DNA of 64,000 bases. Source: JAAYAO01 sp051133435. GTDB taxonomy: Bacteria > Actinomycetota > Actinomycetes > Propionibacteriales > Propionibacteriaceae. The stretch spans positions 930,001-994,000 of the forward strand of contig NZ_JBPGNY010000001.1 of NCBI RefSeq assembly GCF_051133435.1. Direction: 5' to 3'. The notes under the pieces were generated by a model that did not search any database, was not told the DNA's origin, and saw only the letters and a program-made list of their open reading frames with translations. This document shows positions 1 through 9,863 of the stretch, in pieces (position 1 is the stretch's first letter; the number at the start of each line of letters is the position of its first letter). The position numbers were made by a program, and so were the translations under genes.

Positions 1-833
1 AGCGCCGCGCCCAGGGTGCCGCCGACGGCGATGTGCGCACCGCAGCCAGCGGCGATACCCGACAGTTGGTGTTCAACACCCGCTCCGGTCCCCTGGCCGA
101 TGTGAAGGTACGACAGGCCATCGTGGCCGCCCTCGACCGCGACCAGATCGCCCGCACCGACCTGGAGGGCATCGAGTGGACCCCGCGGGCCCTGAACAGC
201 CACGTCTGGGTCGAGAACCATCCCGACTTCGAGGACGTGGCCGACAAGACCGGCCTGAAGTACGACCCCGACCGGGCCCGCGAGATTCTGGACGAGGCCG
301 GCTGGGTCGGCGGTGAGGACGGCATTCGCGCCAAGGACGGCAACCGGCTCACCCTCACCTTCACCACGATCAAGGGCCTGAAGGCCTCCGAATCGGAGGG
401 ACAGCAGATTCAGAAGATGCTGGCCGATGTCGGCATCGAGGTGAAGTTCACCGAGGTGGAACTCAACCAGTACTCCACCGAGGAACTGATGACCTCGGGC
501 AAGTTCCAGATGCTGGCGGTGACCGAAACCGGGCACCCCTCACCACTGCTGTCGATCAGCCGCCGCTACACCCCCGACACCCCGTCCAACTGGTCGGGCT
601 GGACGTCGGAGGAGTTCACCGCGGTGTCCACCGAACTCGCCACCGAGGCCGACCCCGACAAGCGCGTCGAACTGGGCCGCAAGGCCGATGCCCTGCTGTG
701 GGAGGCCGCCCCGGCCGTCCCGCTGTACCAGTTGCCCGAGTCGGTGGCCACCAAACGCAATCTGGCCAACTACGGGGCCTTCGGCCTGGGCACCCCGGTG
801 TGGCCCGAGGTGGGCTTCACCGACGACCGCTGA
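1..833 (+). CDS. ABC transporter family 5 substrate-binding protein, C-terminal part (5' end outside window)
   Basis: The frame is open from the first bases of the window to TGA at 831-833, so about 276 C-terminal residues are seen and the true start lies upstream. The sequence has the features of SBP family 5 (peptide/opine/nickel binding proteins): a VRQAIVAALDRDQI segment, then D-x-x-x-A-x-x-x-L-x-x-A-G-W, and a closing stretch in which the ligand site is capped (WEAAPAVPLYQLP). It would bind an oligopeptide or related solute outside the membrane and deliver it to a permease. No permease or ATPase genes follow on this strand; the next gene is convergent only 4 bases away. The ligand cannot be predicted. 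Confidence 0.85.
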   Translation, partial: RRAQGAADGDVRTAASGDTRQLVFNTRSGPLADVKVRQAIVAALDRDQIARTDLEGIEWTPRALNSHVWVENHPDFEDVADKTGLKYDPDRAREILDEAGWVGGEDGIRAKDGNRLTLTFTTIKGLKASESEGQQIQKMLADVGIEVKFTEVELNQYSTEELMTSGKFQMLAVTETGHPSPLLSISRRYTPDTPSNWSGWTSEEFTAVSTELATEADPDKRVELGRKADALLWEAAPAVPLYQLPESVATKRNLANYGAFGLGTPVWPEVGFTDDR

Positions 834-837
834 GGTC

Positions 838-1995
838 TTATTTGGGGCCGGGCAGCCAGGCCCGCAACCGGGCCACGATCGCCTTGGGCGAGCCGCCCCG
901 GGCATGCACCGGGCTCCACGGCAGTTCGGTGTCGGTGCCGTTGAGGTAGCGCCCCAGTTGCAGACCCGCCGCGGTGCCGGTGAGCAGATCCCAGCGGTCG
1001 ATCCCGCCGAGCACGAAGATGAACGGTGCGAGTACCCCCGCCGGGCCGACCAGCGGCAGCCGGTCGGTCGAGGTGCTGTAGAGCCGCGACCAGCGGCCCA
1101 ACGCATCCTGGGTGCCGAACCGCTGCCGGCCGAACTCGATGAGTGTGCTGAAGGCGAGTTCGGATTCCCGCGGCACGCTGCCGGGATGGGCCGCACCGCT
1201 GACGATGATGGTGCCGGGGTTGAACCCGGGGGTCACGGTGAAGGAGTCCTCCAGGCCGTACCAGAGGTTCTCGATCGGGTGATCGGATTCGAGCTCGACC
1301 GCATACTCCCGAATCACCGAGCCGCGCGGCAGGGGTGAGCGGGTCGGGGCCGGGACGCCGTCACCGACCACCACCCGGGAGGCCAGGATCTCCACCTCGT
1401 GTTCACCGTGCTGCACCACGAACTCATGGGTCGTGCCCGACACCAGCCGGGCCTCGGTGAGCACTTCGGCCCCGGCCGCGGTGACCGCGTCGACCATGGC
1501 GGTGAGGTAGCTGTCGCGTTCGATCAGCAACTGGTCGGGCAGGGTCAGCACCGGACGCACCGGGAAGGGCAGTTCCGATTCGTCGTCGAACTGGGCGGTG
1601 ATGTCGGCCAACCGCAGGGCTTGGGCCTCCTGGTGCAGCAGCACCGCTTGGTGGCCATCGGCCACCCAGGCGCCGGCGGTCACCGGACGACGCAACACCT
1701 CGGAGCCGGGGCCGGCGAGGAAATCGTCGAGCCACAATCGGGCGTCCATCGCGATCTGCAGGTACCCGGTCAGCACATCGTCACCCAACAAGTCGCGGGT
1801 CGGGTGCAGGCGGTCGCCCTGAAGCAGGCTGACCTCGGCCCAGCCCCGTCCGGTCAGGTCGGTGGGGCTACAGACCACCACCCGCAGACCCGCTCGGGCG
1901 GCCACCAATGCAGTGGTGAGGCACGCAATGTCACCCCCCAGGATGGCCAGATCAACTTCCAAGCGATGCAGGGACTCGGTGTCAGACGTGCTCAC
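838..1995 (-). CDS. FAD-dependent oxidoreductase (DAO/glycine-oxidase-like)
   Basis: 385 aa from GTG at 1995. The same frame stays open further upstream, but that part lies antisense-free inside the permease gene in another frame, and the protein homology begins at this GTG. The N-terminus has a dinucleotide-binding beta-alpha-beta fold (DLAILGGDIACLTTALVAAR), with the usual GxGxxG degraded to G-G-D-I-A-C. The C-terminus has the DAO-family FAD closure: a DRLPLVGP segment and then FVLGGIDRWDLLTG. Such enzymes oxidise amines or amino acids to imines with release of H2O2. It lies 11 bases downstream of an amino-acid permease on the same strand, which suggests coupled uptake and oxidation of an amino acid or amine. 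Substrate unknown. Confidence 0.75.
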   Translation of the reverse strand: MSTSDTESLHRLEVDLAILGGDIACLTTALVAARAGLRVVVCSPTDLTGRGWAEVSLLQGDRLHPTRDLLGDDVLTGYLQIAMDARLWLDDFLAGPGSEVLRRPVTAGAWVADGHQAVLLHQEAQALRLADITAQFDDESELPFPVRPVLTLPDQLLIERDSYLTAMVDAVTAAGAEVLTEARLVSGTTHEFVVQHGEHEVEILASRVVVGDGVPAPTRSPLPRGSVIREYAVELESDHPIENLWYGLEDSFTVTPGFNPGTIIVSGAAHPGSVPRESELAFSTLIEFGRQRFGTQDALGRWSRLYSTSTDRLPLVGPAGVLAPFIFVLGGIDRWDLLTGTAAGLQLGRYLNGTDTELPWSPVHARGGSPKAIVARLRAWLPGPK

Positions 1996-2006
1996 GGTCA
2001 ACAACC

Positions 2007-3251
2007 CTACGCGGCCGAGCGCAGTCTGATAAGCCGAAACCCCACTCCCACGACGAAAACGCCGACCCCGGCCAGCACCGACTGCCACGGCAGGGTGATC
2101 ACCAGCAGCGGGCACAGCACCGCGCCGAGCACTTGCAGGGCGCGCGGGTAGCGGCGGTGTTCGCCCCGTTGACGGTGGGCCGAGAGGTTGGCGACGAAGT
2201 AATACAGCAGTACCCCGAAGGACGAGAAGCCGATCACGCCCCGCAGGTCGAACAGCGCCACCAGGACGATCACCACCGCCGCGACGGTGAGTTCGGCCCG
2301 GTGCGGCACCCGATGAACCGGGTGCACCGCGGCCAGCGGGGCGGGCAGATCGCGGTTGCGGGCCATCGCCAGCCCGGTGCGGCCCAGCCCCCCGAACAGT
2401 GCCAGCAGCGCACCCAGAGCGGCCAGGGCGGCGCCGACTCGCACGATCGGGGTGAGCCATCCCGCCCACGGCCCGGCCGACACCGCGTCGACCAGCGGCG
2501 CCCGGCTGGTGGCCAGGGCGTCGAGATCCAGCACCGCCAGCAGGGTGAATCCGAGCACGGCATAGATCACCGCGACGATGCCCAGGGCGAGTCCGATCGC
2601 CCGGGGGATGGTGCGCTGCGGGTCGCGTACCTCCTCGCCCATCGTCGCGATTCGGGCATAGCCGGCGAAGGCGAAGAAAAGCAGACCGGTCGATTGTACG
2701 GTGCCGTAGATGCCACCGGGGCCGTTCGCCCCGACCGGGGGCAGCGCCTCGAAGGCCGACACGTTGCTGAGGACCACCAGCACCAGTACCGCCAGCACCG
2801 CGGTGACGATGATGCGGGTGAGCTGCGCGGTACGGGTGATGCCGAAGTAGTTCACCCCGACCAGGACGATCACCGCCGCGATGCCCACCGGACGCTGCCA
2901 GGCCGGCGGCACGAGGTAGGCGGCGAAGGTCAGCGCCATCGCGGCCGCGGACGCGGTCTTGCCGATCATGAAACCCCAGCCGGCCAGGAATCCCGGCCAG
3001 GGGCCGAGCATCTCGCGGCCGTAGGAGTAGGTACCGCCGGAGGTGGGGAATTGCGCAGCCAACTGTGCCGAGGAGGTGGCATTGCAGTAGGCCACCAGCG
3101 CGGCCAGGGCCAAACCGATCAACAGGCCGGTGCCGGCTGCCGCGGCGGCGGGTGCGAAAACCGCGAACACCCCGGCGCCGAGCATCGAACCGACACCGAG
3201 CAAGGTGGCATCGACTACACCTAGTCGACGTATTAGGGTGGGCTGCGTCAC
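2007..3251 (-). CDS. APC superfamily amino-acid permease
   Basis: 414 aa from GTG at 3251. The protein is strongly hydrophobic with about 11 to 12 predicted membrane segments. It opens with the APC signature GVGSMLGAGVFAVF, where the glycine-rich unwound helix 1 binds the amino-acid alpha-carboxylate, followed by SGGTYSYGREMLGP, another family hallmark. It should import an amino acid or amine by proton symport. The FAD oxidase downstream is probably its operon partner, and the divergent MarR gene lies 278 bases away. The substrate specificity cannot be told from sequence. Confidence 0.88.
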   Translation of the reverse strand: MTQPTLIRRLGVVDATLLGVGSMLGAGVFAVFAPAAAAAGTGLLIGLALAALVAYCNATSSAQLAAQFPTSGGTYSYGREMLGPWPGFLAGWGFMIGKTASAAAMALTFAAYLVPPAWQRPVGIAAVIVLVGVNYFGITRTAQLTRIIVTAVLAVLVLVVLSNVSAFEALPPVGANGPGGIYGTVQSTGLLFFAFAGYARIATMGEEVRDPQRTIPRAIGLALGIVAVIYAVLGFTLLAVLDLDALATSRAPLVDAVSAGPWAGWLTPIVRVGAALAALGALLALFGGLGRTGLAMARNRDLPAPLAAVHPVHRVPHRAELTVAAVVIVLVALFDLRGVIGFSSFGVLLYYFVANLSAHRQRGEHRRYPRALQVLGAVLCPLLVITLPWQSVLAGVGVFVVGVGFRLIRLRSAA

Positions 3252-3439
3252 GGGCGCACCATAACCGCTTCGCGTGAACGCGAGTTTCCCAGAACGCGAG
3301 CTCCCACAAGGGGTTCATCAGGGCTCTTCGACCCAGCGAAAAACTCGACCGCGAAACACCCCTCAGGACGGGGATTGCCGACAGGAAAGGGTATAGCCTC
3401 GGCATGACCGGCAAACCGTGGTGGTGCGGGCAGAGTCCG

Positions 3440-3496
3440 GTCGCATTAAGTGCGACTGTTCAACTTATTGACAGCAAGTGAGACGGTCGCTAACGT
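3440..3496 (+). promoter_or_regulatory. Sigma-70 promoter with upstream palindromes before the MarR gene
   Basis: TTGACA at 3468-3473 and TAACGT at 3491-3496 are separated by exactly 17 bases, a strong match to a housekeeping promoter reading toward the MarR gene at 3530. A perfect 6-bp inverted repeat, GTCGCA-N5-TGCGAC (3440-3456), sits just upstream of the -35 box. A second imperfect one, CTGTTCAA-N4-TTGACAG, overlaps the -35 box. Both are candidate operators for the MarR protein and might also control the divergent permease. The promoter is seen directly; the operator role is inferred. Confidence 0.7.
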
Positions 3497-3529
3497 CCGA
3501 CGCGTCGTACTACCGAGGGATCTTCAATA

Positions 3530-4006
3530 ATGACGAACCGTCACAAGGCTATGGCGGCCCTTTCGGCACTCACCTACGAATTCCACAGTTGGCATGCAGA
3601 GGGACTCCGGGAAGTGGGCCTGACCCCGGTGCGGGCCCGCGCCCTCTACGGACTGTATGCCCAAGGCCCCCAGCGTCAGCACGCGCTGAGTGCGATCGCC
3701 GGATGTTCGCCCCAGCAGATGAACGGCATTCTCGAAGCCCTGGAAGCGCGCGGATACATCGTCCGCAATCCCGATCCGAAGGATGGCCGGGCGACCAATA
3801 TCTCCCTGACCACCGATGGTTGGACGCTGGCCAGCGTCATCGACACCTTGCGCCAGGACGCCGCCGGTGAACTCTTCGGCAGTTTCGACGATGACACCTT
3901 GGTCAAGTTCACCGAGGTTGTCGACAAACTCCTCGAGCGGATCAGTGAAACCGATATGTCGGTTTCCTCGGCCCAGGAACGGGTGCGTCTTTCCCGCGGC
4001 GGCTGA
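3530..4006 (+). CDS. MarR family transcriptional regulator
   Basis: 158 aa from ATG 3530. The winged-helix DNA-binding core lies near residues 30-100, with the recognition region SAIAGCSPQQMNGILEALEA and the wing NPDPKDGRATNISLT. The D-x-R of the wing (DGRA) and the order of elements are typical of MarR proteins, which repress nearby genes as dimers and release DNA on binding small phenolic or lipophilic ligands. The closing helices (residues 105-145) would form the dimer interface. Palindromes in its own promoter suggest autoregulation, and the divergent amino-acid permease/oxidase operon is the likeliest other target. Confidence 0.85.
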   Translation: MTNRHKAMAALSALTYEFHSWHAEGLREVGLTPVRARALYGLYAQGPQRQHALSAIAGCSPQQMNGILEALEARGYIVRNPDPKDGRATNISLTTDGWTLASVIDTLRQDAAGELFGSFDDDTLVKFTEVVDKLLERISETDMSVSSAQERVRLSRGG

Positions 4007-4024
4007 AAGCCGCATACCGATGAA

Positions 4025-4058
4025 CGGGCGGCCCGAGGAATGATCCCCGGACCGCCCG
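4025..4058. terminator. Bidirectional hairpin terminator between the MarR gene and clpB
   Basis: A 14-position stem with two mismatches: arms 4025-4038 and 4045-4058, loop 4039-4044. CGGGCGG pairs with CCGCCCG at the base, and a T-run (CTTTT) follows on the plus strand. It lies between the convergent ends of the MarR gene (4006) and clpB (4086), so it probably serves mainly the MarR transcript and possibly both. Confidence 0.7.
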
Positions 4059-4085
4059 CTTTTCATGTCGGCAGCTTTTCGGCGA

Positions 4086-6662
<2,577 letters not shown>

Positions 6663-6730
6663 CAGGTTCCTCTCTCAGCCTCGTGGCGATTGGTGGCAAG
6701 GACCCAACACGGCTCGAGCACAAACAATCC

Positions 6731-6762
6731 TGTACCAGCCCAGTCTTGTACCAGCACAGTCT
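6731..6762. repeat. Tandem 16-bp repeat in the clpB leader
   Basis: TGTACCAGCCCAGTCT (6731-6746) is followed directly by TGTACCAGCACAGTCT (6747-6762), two head-to-tail copies differing at one base. They lie between the HAIR operator and the clpB start, so within the predicted 5' untranslated leader of clpB. Function unknown; a second regulator site or leader element is possible. Confidence 0.6.
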
Positions 6763-6787
6763 CGCGGAGGCCGGATCGGCAACCAAA

Positions 6788-6831
6788 GTTGAGTCACATA
6801 CGCTCAACAATGAAATTGGGGGTTTCATTCC
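6788..6831 (-). promoter_or_regulatory. clpB promoter: SigH/SigR-type -35/-10 overlapped by a HAIR (HspR) operator
   Basis: Read on the minus strand, GGAAT (6831-6827), 18 bases, then GTT (6808-6806) fit the GGAAT-N16-20-GTT consensus of SigH/SigR oxidative and heat-stress sigma factors. The -10 GTT is also the first bases of an inverted repeat GTTGAG-N9-CTCAAC (6788-6808; arms GTTGAGT and GCTCAAC around 7 bases), close to the HAIR consensus CTTGAGT-N7-ACTCAAG bound by HspR. Bound repressor would cover the -10 region. HspR is encoded in this window. Confidence 0.85.
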
Positions 6832-6920
6832 GGAATTCCACAGGTGTTGTCCCACTCGCCCTCCCGCCGGCCCGCGCCGGGTGGGAAGATCGACCGAACA
6901 CCACGAGGAGAGGGATGACG

Positions 6921-7112
6921 ATGAAGATCGTTGTTGATTTCGAACAGTGCGACAGCAATGGCCTGTGCTGCGAACAAGCCCCCGAGTTGTTCCGCTTGGA
7001 CGACAACGACTTCTTGGAGGTGCTCAACGAGAACCCCACGCCCGACCAGACCGACGCCGCCGAGCGGGTCGCCCAGGCCTGCCCGAAGGCAGCCATCGAG
7101 TTGGTCGACTGA
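6921..7112 (+). CDS. 3Fe-4S single-cluster ferredoxin (cytochrome P450 type)
   Basis: 63 aa from ATG 6921; an ATG two codons earlier (6915) is also possible, but it nearly abuts the GGAG ribosome site at 6907-6910. Cysteines at 10, 16 and 54 give C-x5-C...C-P, the three-cysteine pattern of 3Fe-4S ferredoxins that feed electrons to actinobacterial P450s; an extra Cys at 17 replaces the usual residue after the second ligand. The motif GLCCEQAPELF matches the conserved GxCxxxAPExF of this group. It ends 5 bases before an alcohol dehydrogenase gene. The likely client in this window is the P450 at 26.2 kb, but that pairing is inference. Confidence 0.88.
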   Translation: MKIVVDFEQCDSNGLCCEQAPELFRLDDNDFLEVLNENPTPDQTDAAERVAQACPKAAIELVD

Positions 7113-7117
7113 CGCCG

Positions 7118-8095
7118 ATGTGGGCTTACCGTCTGGTGCGTCCGCGCACCTTCGAACGGGTCGAGGTGCCGGCACCCTCCGCCGCGGACGTCCCCGACCG
7201 GCATGTCCTGTTACGGGTGCTGGCGGGAGGTATCTGCGGCAGCGACTTCCCCTTCTTCGCCGGCCGCAATGTGATGCATGCCGATGACGACGGCTCCGGA
7301 ATCGCCCCGAATGTGCCCGGGCATCCGTTGCACGAGGTGGTCGGTGTGGTCGAATACTCGAATCACCCCGATCATGCGGTGGGTGATCGGCTGGTGGGCT
7401 GGGCAACTCGCCTGGACGCGCTGGCGCAGTACTGCATCTCCCACGGTGACGAACTGGCCGACTGCCCCACCGATCTGGCGCCTGAGACCGCGGTCATGAT
7501 CCAGCCTCTGGCCTGTGCCCTGCAGCCGATGCGGGCCGCCGAGGTGGCCGGCAAGAGCGTCACGGTGATCGGTCTCGGGCCGATCGGACTGTTGTTCGCC
7601 CACGCGGCCAAGACCTTGAGCGCGGCGAAGGTCACCGGTGTCGACCCGGTCGACCGCAGCGATGTGGCCGACATCTTCGGGCTGGACGAGGTGATTCAGG
7701 CCCACAGTGGCCGCTGGGCGGCCCGGCTCGGCCCCGACGAACTCTCCGAGGTCGTGGTCGACGCCGTCGGACACAACCCCGGAACCGCCAACGACGCCCT
7801 GCTGGCGACTGCCTTCGGTGGCCGGGTGGTGCTCTTCGGGGTGCCGGACGATGACTACTACCCCTTGCCGATGAAGACGTGGTTGCGGCGCAATCTGACC
7901 GTCTGGTCGGGCACCACCCGCAACCGCTCCCGGGCCCTGCAGGATGCCGCGGAGTACCTGGCCGAGCACCCCGAACTCGTCGAGCATTACGTCACCCACA
8001 GCTTCGACGTGCACGACGTGCAGCCGGCCTTCGACACCGCCAGCATCCCCAGAACCGGCCAGTTGAAGGTGACCCTGCGGGTGCCTTCGGGATGA
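7118..8095 (+). CDS. Zinc-dependent MDR alcohol dehydrogenase
   Basis: 325 aa from ATG 7118, 5 bases after the ferredoxin stop. The N-terminal GroES-like catalytic part has GGICGSD, whose Cys is the usual zinc ligand, and GHPLHEVVG in place of the family GHExxG. The Rossmann part has IGLGPIGLLFAHAAK, an NAD(P)-binding GxGxxG. The structural-zinc lobe with four cysteines common to many MDR enzymes appears absent, so only the catalytic site is expected. It would interconvert an alcohol and an aldehyde or ketone. Its close linkage to a P450-type ferredoxin suggests it oxidises the alcohol made by a hydroxylase. Confidence 0.8.
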   Translation: MWAYRLVRPRTFERVEVPAPSAADVPDRHVLLRVLAGGICGSDFPFFAGRNVMHADDDGSGIAPNVPGHPLHEVVGVVEYSNHPDHAVGDRLVGWATRLDALAQYCISHGDELADCPTDLAPETAVMIQPLACALQPMRAAEVAGKSVTVIGLGPIGLLFAHAAKTLSAAKVTGVDPVDRSDVADIFGLDEVIQAHSGRWAARLGPDELSEVVVDAVGHNPGTANDALLATAFGGRVVLFGVPDDDYYPLPMKTWLRRNLTVWSGTTRNRSRALQDAAEYLAEHPELVEHYVTHSFDVHDVQPAFDTASIPRTGQLKVTLRVPSG

Positions 8096-8119
8096 GGTCG
8101 GTCGGGTGAGCGGTGGTGC

Positions 8120-8125
8120 TAGGCT
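8120..8125 (+). promoter_or_regulatory. TAGGCT -10 element upstream of the AspT/YidE-type transporter
   Basis: TAGGCT matches TANNNT and lies about 60 bases before the transporter start. The same hexamer precedes mutA, the first DUF202 gene and the gene at 61812, so it seems to be a frequent -10 form here. No convincing -35 was seen. Confidence 0.35.
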
Positions 8126-8183
8126 CCCGACTTGATCCCATGGGCCCGACCAACGTCAATTCGCGGCCACAGCGGCGAGGAGG

Positions 8184-9773
8184 ATGATGGTCCCGGTTCT
8201 CACCTGGCTTGCCAACCACCCCGAAGCTCTGCTGTTCGCGCTGGTGGGGGTGGGCTCGGCGATCGGCCGGATCTCGGTGCGCCGGATCTCCCTCGGCGCG
8301 GCGATGGTGCTGTTCCTGGCGATCGCGGTATCGGCCCTGGGCACCTCGTCCGGGGTGGAATTGGAGATCCCGCCCAGCATCGGACACCTCGGTCTGGGAC
8401 TGTTCACCTTCTCGGTCGGTATCTCCTCGGGAGCCGCCTTCTTCAACAGCCTGCGCACCCAGTCGGTGGCGATGCTCGGGGTGGCCGTGGCGATCGTGCT
8501 GGGGGGTGTGGTCACCTTCCTGGCCGCACCACTGCTGGGGCTGCCGCGGGACGTGGCGGCCGGCACCTTCGCCGGCGCGCTGAACAACACCCCGGCCCTG
8601 GCCGCCGCGGGCGGCACCGGTGCGAACACCGTCGGCTATTCGGTTGCCTACCTGTTCGGTGTGATCGGCATGCTGGTGGTCCAGCAACTGGCCCTGCGGC
8701 ATGCCTCCGAGGACGCCGACGCCCCGGCCCCGCTGGTGCAGAAACACGTCGCGGTCGAGCGGATCAACCCCGGCACCACCGTGGTCGACTTCGAGGAATT
8801 GCACGGCCACCGCATTTCGCTCACCCGGGTGCGGGCCAAGAAGGACGGCCCGATCGAGCTGGCCCGCGATGAGGTCGTACTCGAGGTCGGCGACGTGCTG
8901 ACCGTGGTCGGCCCGCGCGATGTGGTCGACGAGGTGGTGCGCGAACTCGGCCGCGAGTCGAAGGACTACCTGGCCTACGACCGGGCGTCCCTGGACTTCC
9001 GGCGGATCACTGTGTCGGACCCGAAACTGGCCGGCCGCACCATCGACGAACTCGACCTGGAGGCCAGGTTCGGGGCCACCGTGTCGCGGGTGCGCCGGGC
9101 CGATATCGATGTGGTCGCCCACCCCGGTTACGTCCTGCAGTTGGGTGACCGGGTGCGGGTGGTCGCCCCGCGCACCGCGATCCGCAAGGTCACCGCCTAC
9201 TTCGGTGACTCCTCGCGCGGGATGACGATCATCAACCCGATCGGGCTGGGCACCGGGATGGCGCTCGGCTTCGGCCTGGGAGCGATTCCGATTCCGCTGC
9301 CGGGCGGCAGCACCTTCACCCTCGGGGCGGGGCTGGGCTGTCTGATTCTCGGCCTGGTGATGGGCCGACTGGGCCGGATCGGCCCGGTCTCGACCACCCT
9401 GCCGTTCACCGCCACCGCGGTGATCAGTGAACTCGGCCTGCTGCTGTTCATCGCCCAGGCCGGCACCCGCGCCGGTGGGCAGATCCTGACCGCCTTCGCC
9501 TCCGGTGAATGGTTGGCGATCCTGGCGCTCGGCGTGTTGATCACCTCCACCACAGCCCTGTCGGTGTTCTTCTTCCAACGCCGGGTGATGGGCTCGGGTG
9601 GCACCGTGCTGTCGGGTTTCCTGGCCGGCACCCAGACCCAGCCGGCCCTGCTGGCCTATGCCAACGACCGGATGAACCACGATTTCCGCGTGTCCACCGG
9701 CTACACCACCGCCTATCCGACCGCGATGATCACCAAGATTCTGGTGGCCAGCGTGCTCGGCCTGTTGGCCTGA
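8184..9773 (+). CDS. AspT/YidE-type membrane transporter with two TrkA-C (RCK_C) domains
   Basis: 529 aa. Start ATG 8184 or 8187: GAGGAGG (8177-8183) lies directly upstream, so the second ATG has the more normal spacing. The layout is an N-terminal membrane half (about residues 10-170, five segments), two soluble TrkA-C modules (about 185-345, each with a VGDVLTVVG or LGDRVRVVA-like strand), then a second membrane half repeating the first (GAGLGCLILGLVMGRLGRIGP mirrors the family GxxxGxLxxG pattern in shortened form). This is the aspartate:alanine exchanger (AspT) architecture; homologues include E. coli YidE and YbjL and succinate exporters. Substrate is probably an organic or amino acid. 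It stands alone between divergent-function neighbours. Confidence 0.85.
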   Translation: MMVPVLTWLANHPEALLFALVGVGSAIGRISVRRISLGAAMVLFLAIAVSALGTSSGVELEIPPSIGHLGLGLFTFSVGISSGAAFFNSLRTQSVAMLGVAVAIVLGGVVTFLAAPLLGLPRDVAAGTFAGALNNTPALAAAGGTGANTVGYSVAYLFGVIGMLVVQQLALRHASEDADAPAPLVQKHVAVERINPGTTVVDFEELHGHRISLTRVRAKKDGPIELARDEVVLEVGDVLTVVGPRDVVDEVVRELGRESKDYLAYDRASLDFRRITVSDPKLAGRTIDELDLEARFGATVSRVRRADIDVVAHPGYVLQLGDRVRVVAPRTAIRKVTAYFGDSSRGMTIINPIGLGTGMALGFGLGAIPIPLPGGSTFTLGAGLGCLILGLVMGRLGRIGPVSTTLPFTATAVISELGLLLFIAQAGTRAGGQILTAFASGEWLAILALGVLITSTTALSVFFFQRRVMGSGGTVLSGFLAGTQTQPALLAYANDRMNHDFRVSTGYTTAYPTAMITKILVASVLGLLA

Positions 9774-9784
9774 TCGCCTTCCCA

Positions 9785-9801
9785 CTACCGCTGGGCGGTA
9801 G
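9785..9801 (+). terminator. Small hairpin after the transporter gene
   Basis: CTACCGC (9785-9791), loop TGG, GCGGTAG (9795-9801): a perfect 7-bp stem 12 bases after the transporter stop and 60 bases before the aldehyde dehydrogenase. There is no real T-run (CTGTCCTTG follows), so it may be a weak terminator or a processing hairpin. Confidence 0.4.
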
Positions 9802-9863
9802 CTGTCCTTGCGCAGAGACCGCTTTCCGAACAAGTTGGGCGAACCAGCGAGCAGAGGACGGGA

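Noticed and set aside
2007..3414. Upstream half of the 858-codon minus-strand open frame ending at 838
   Set aside because: It is the out-of-frame shadow of the APC permease; Arg/Pro/Gly-rich without homology. The real oxidoreductase begins at GTG 1995.
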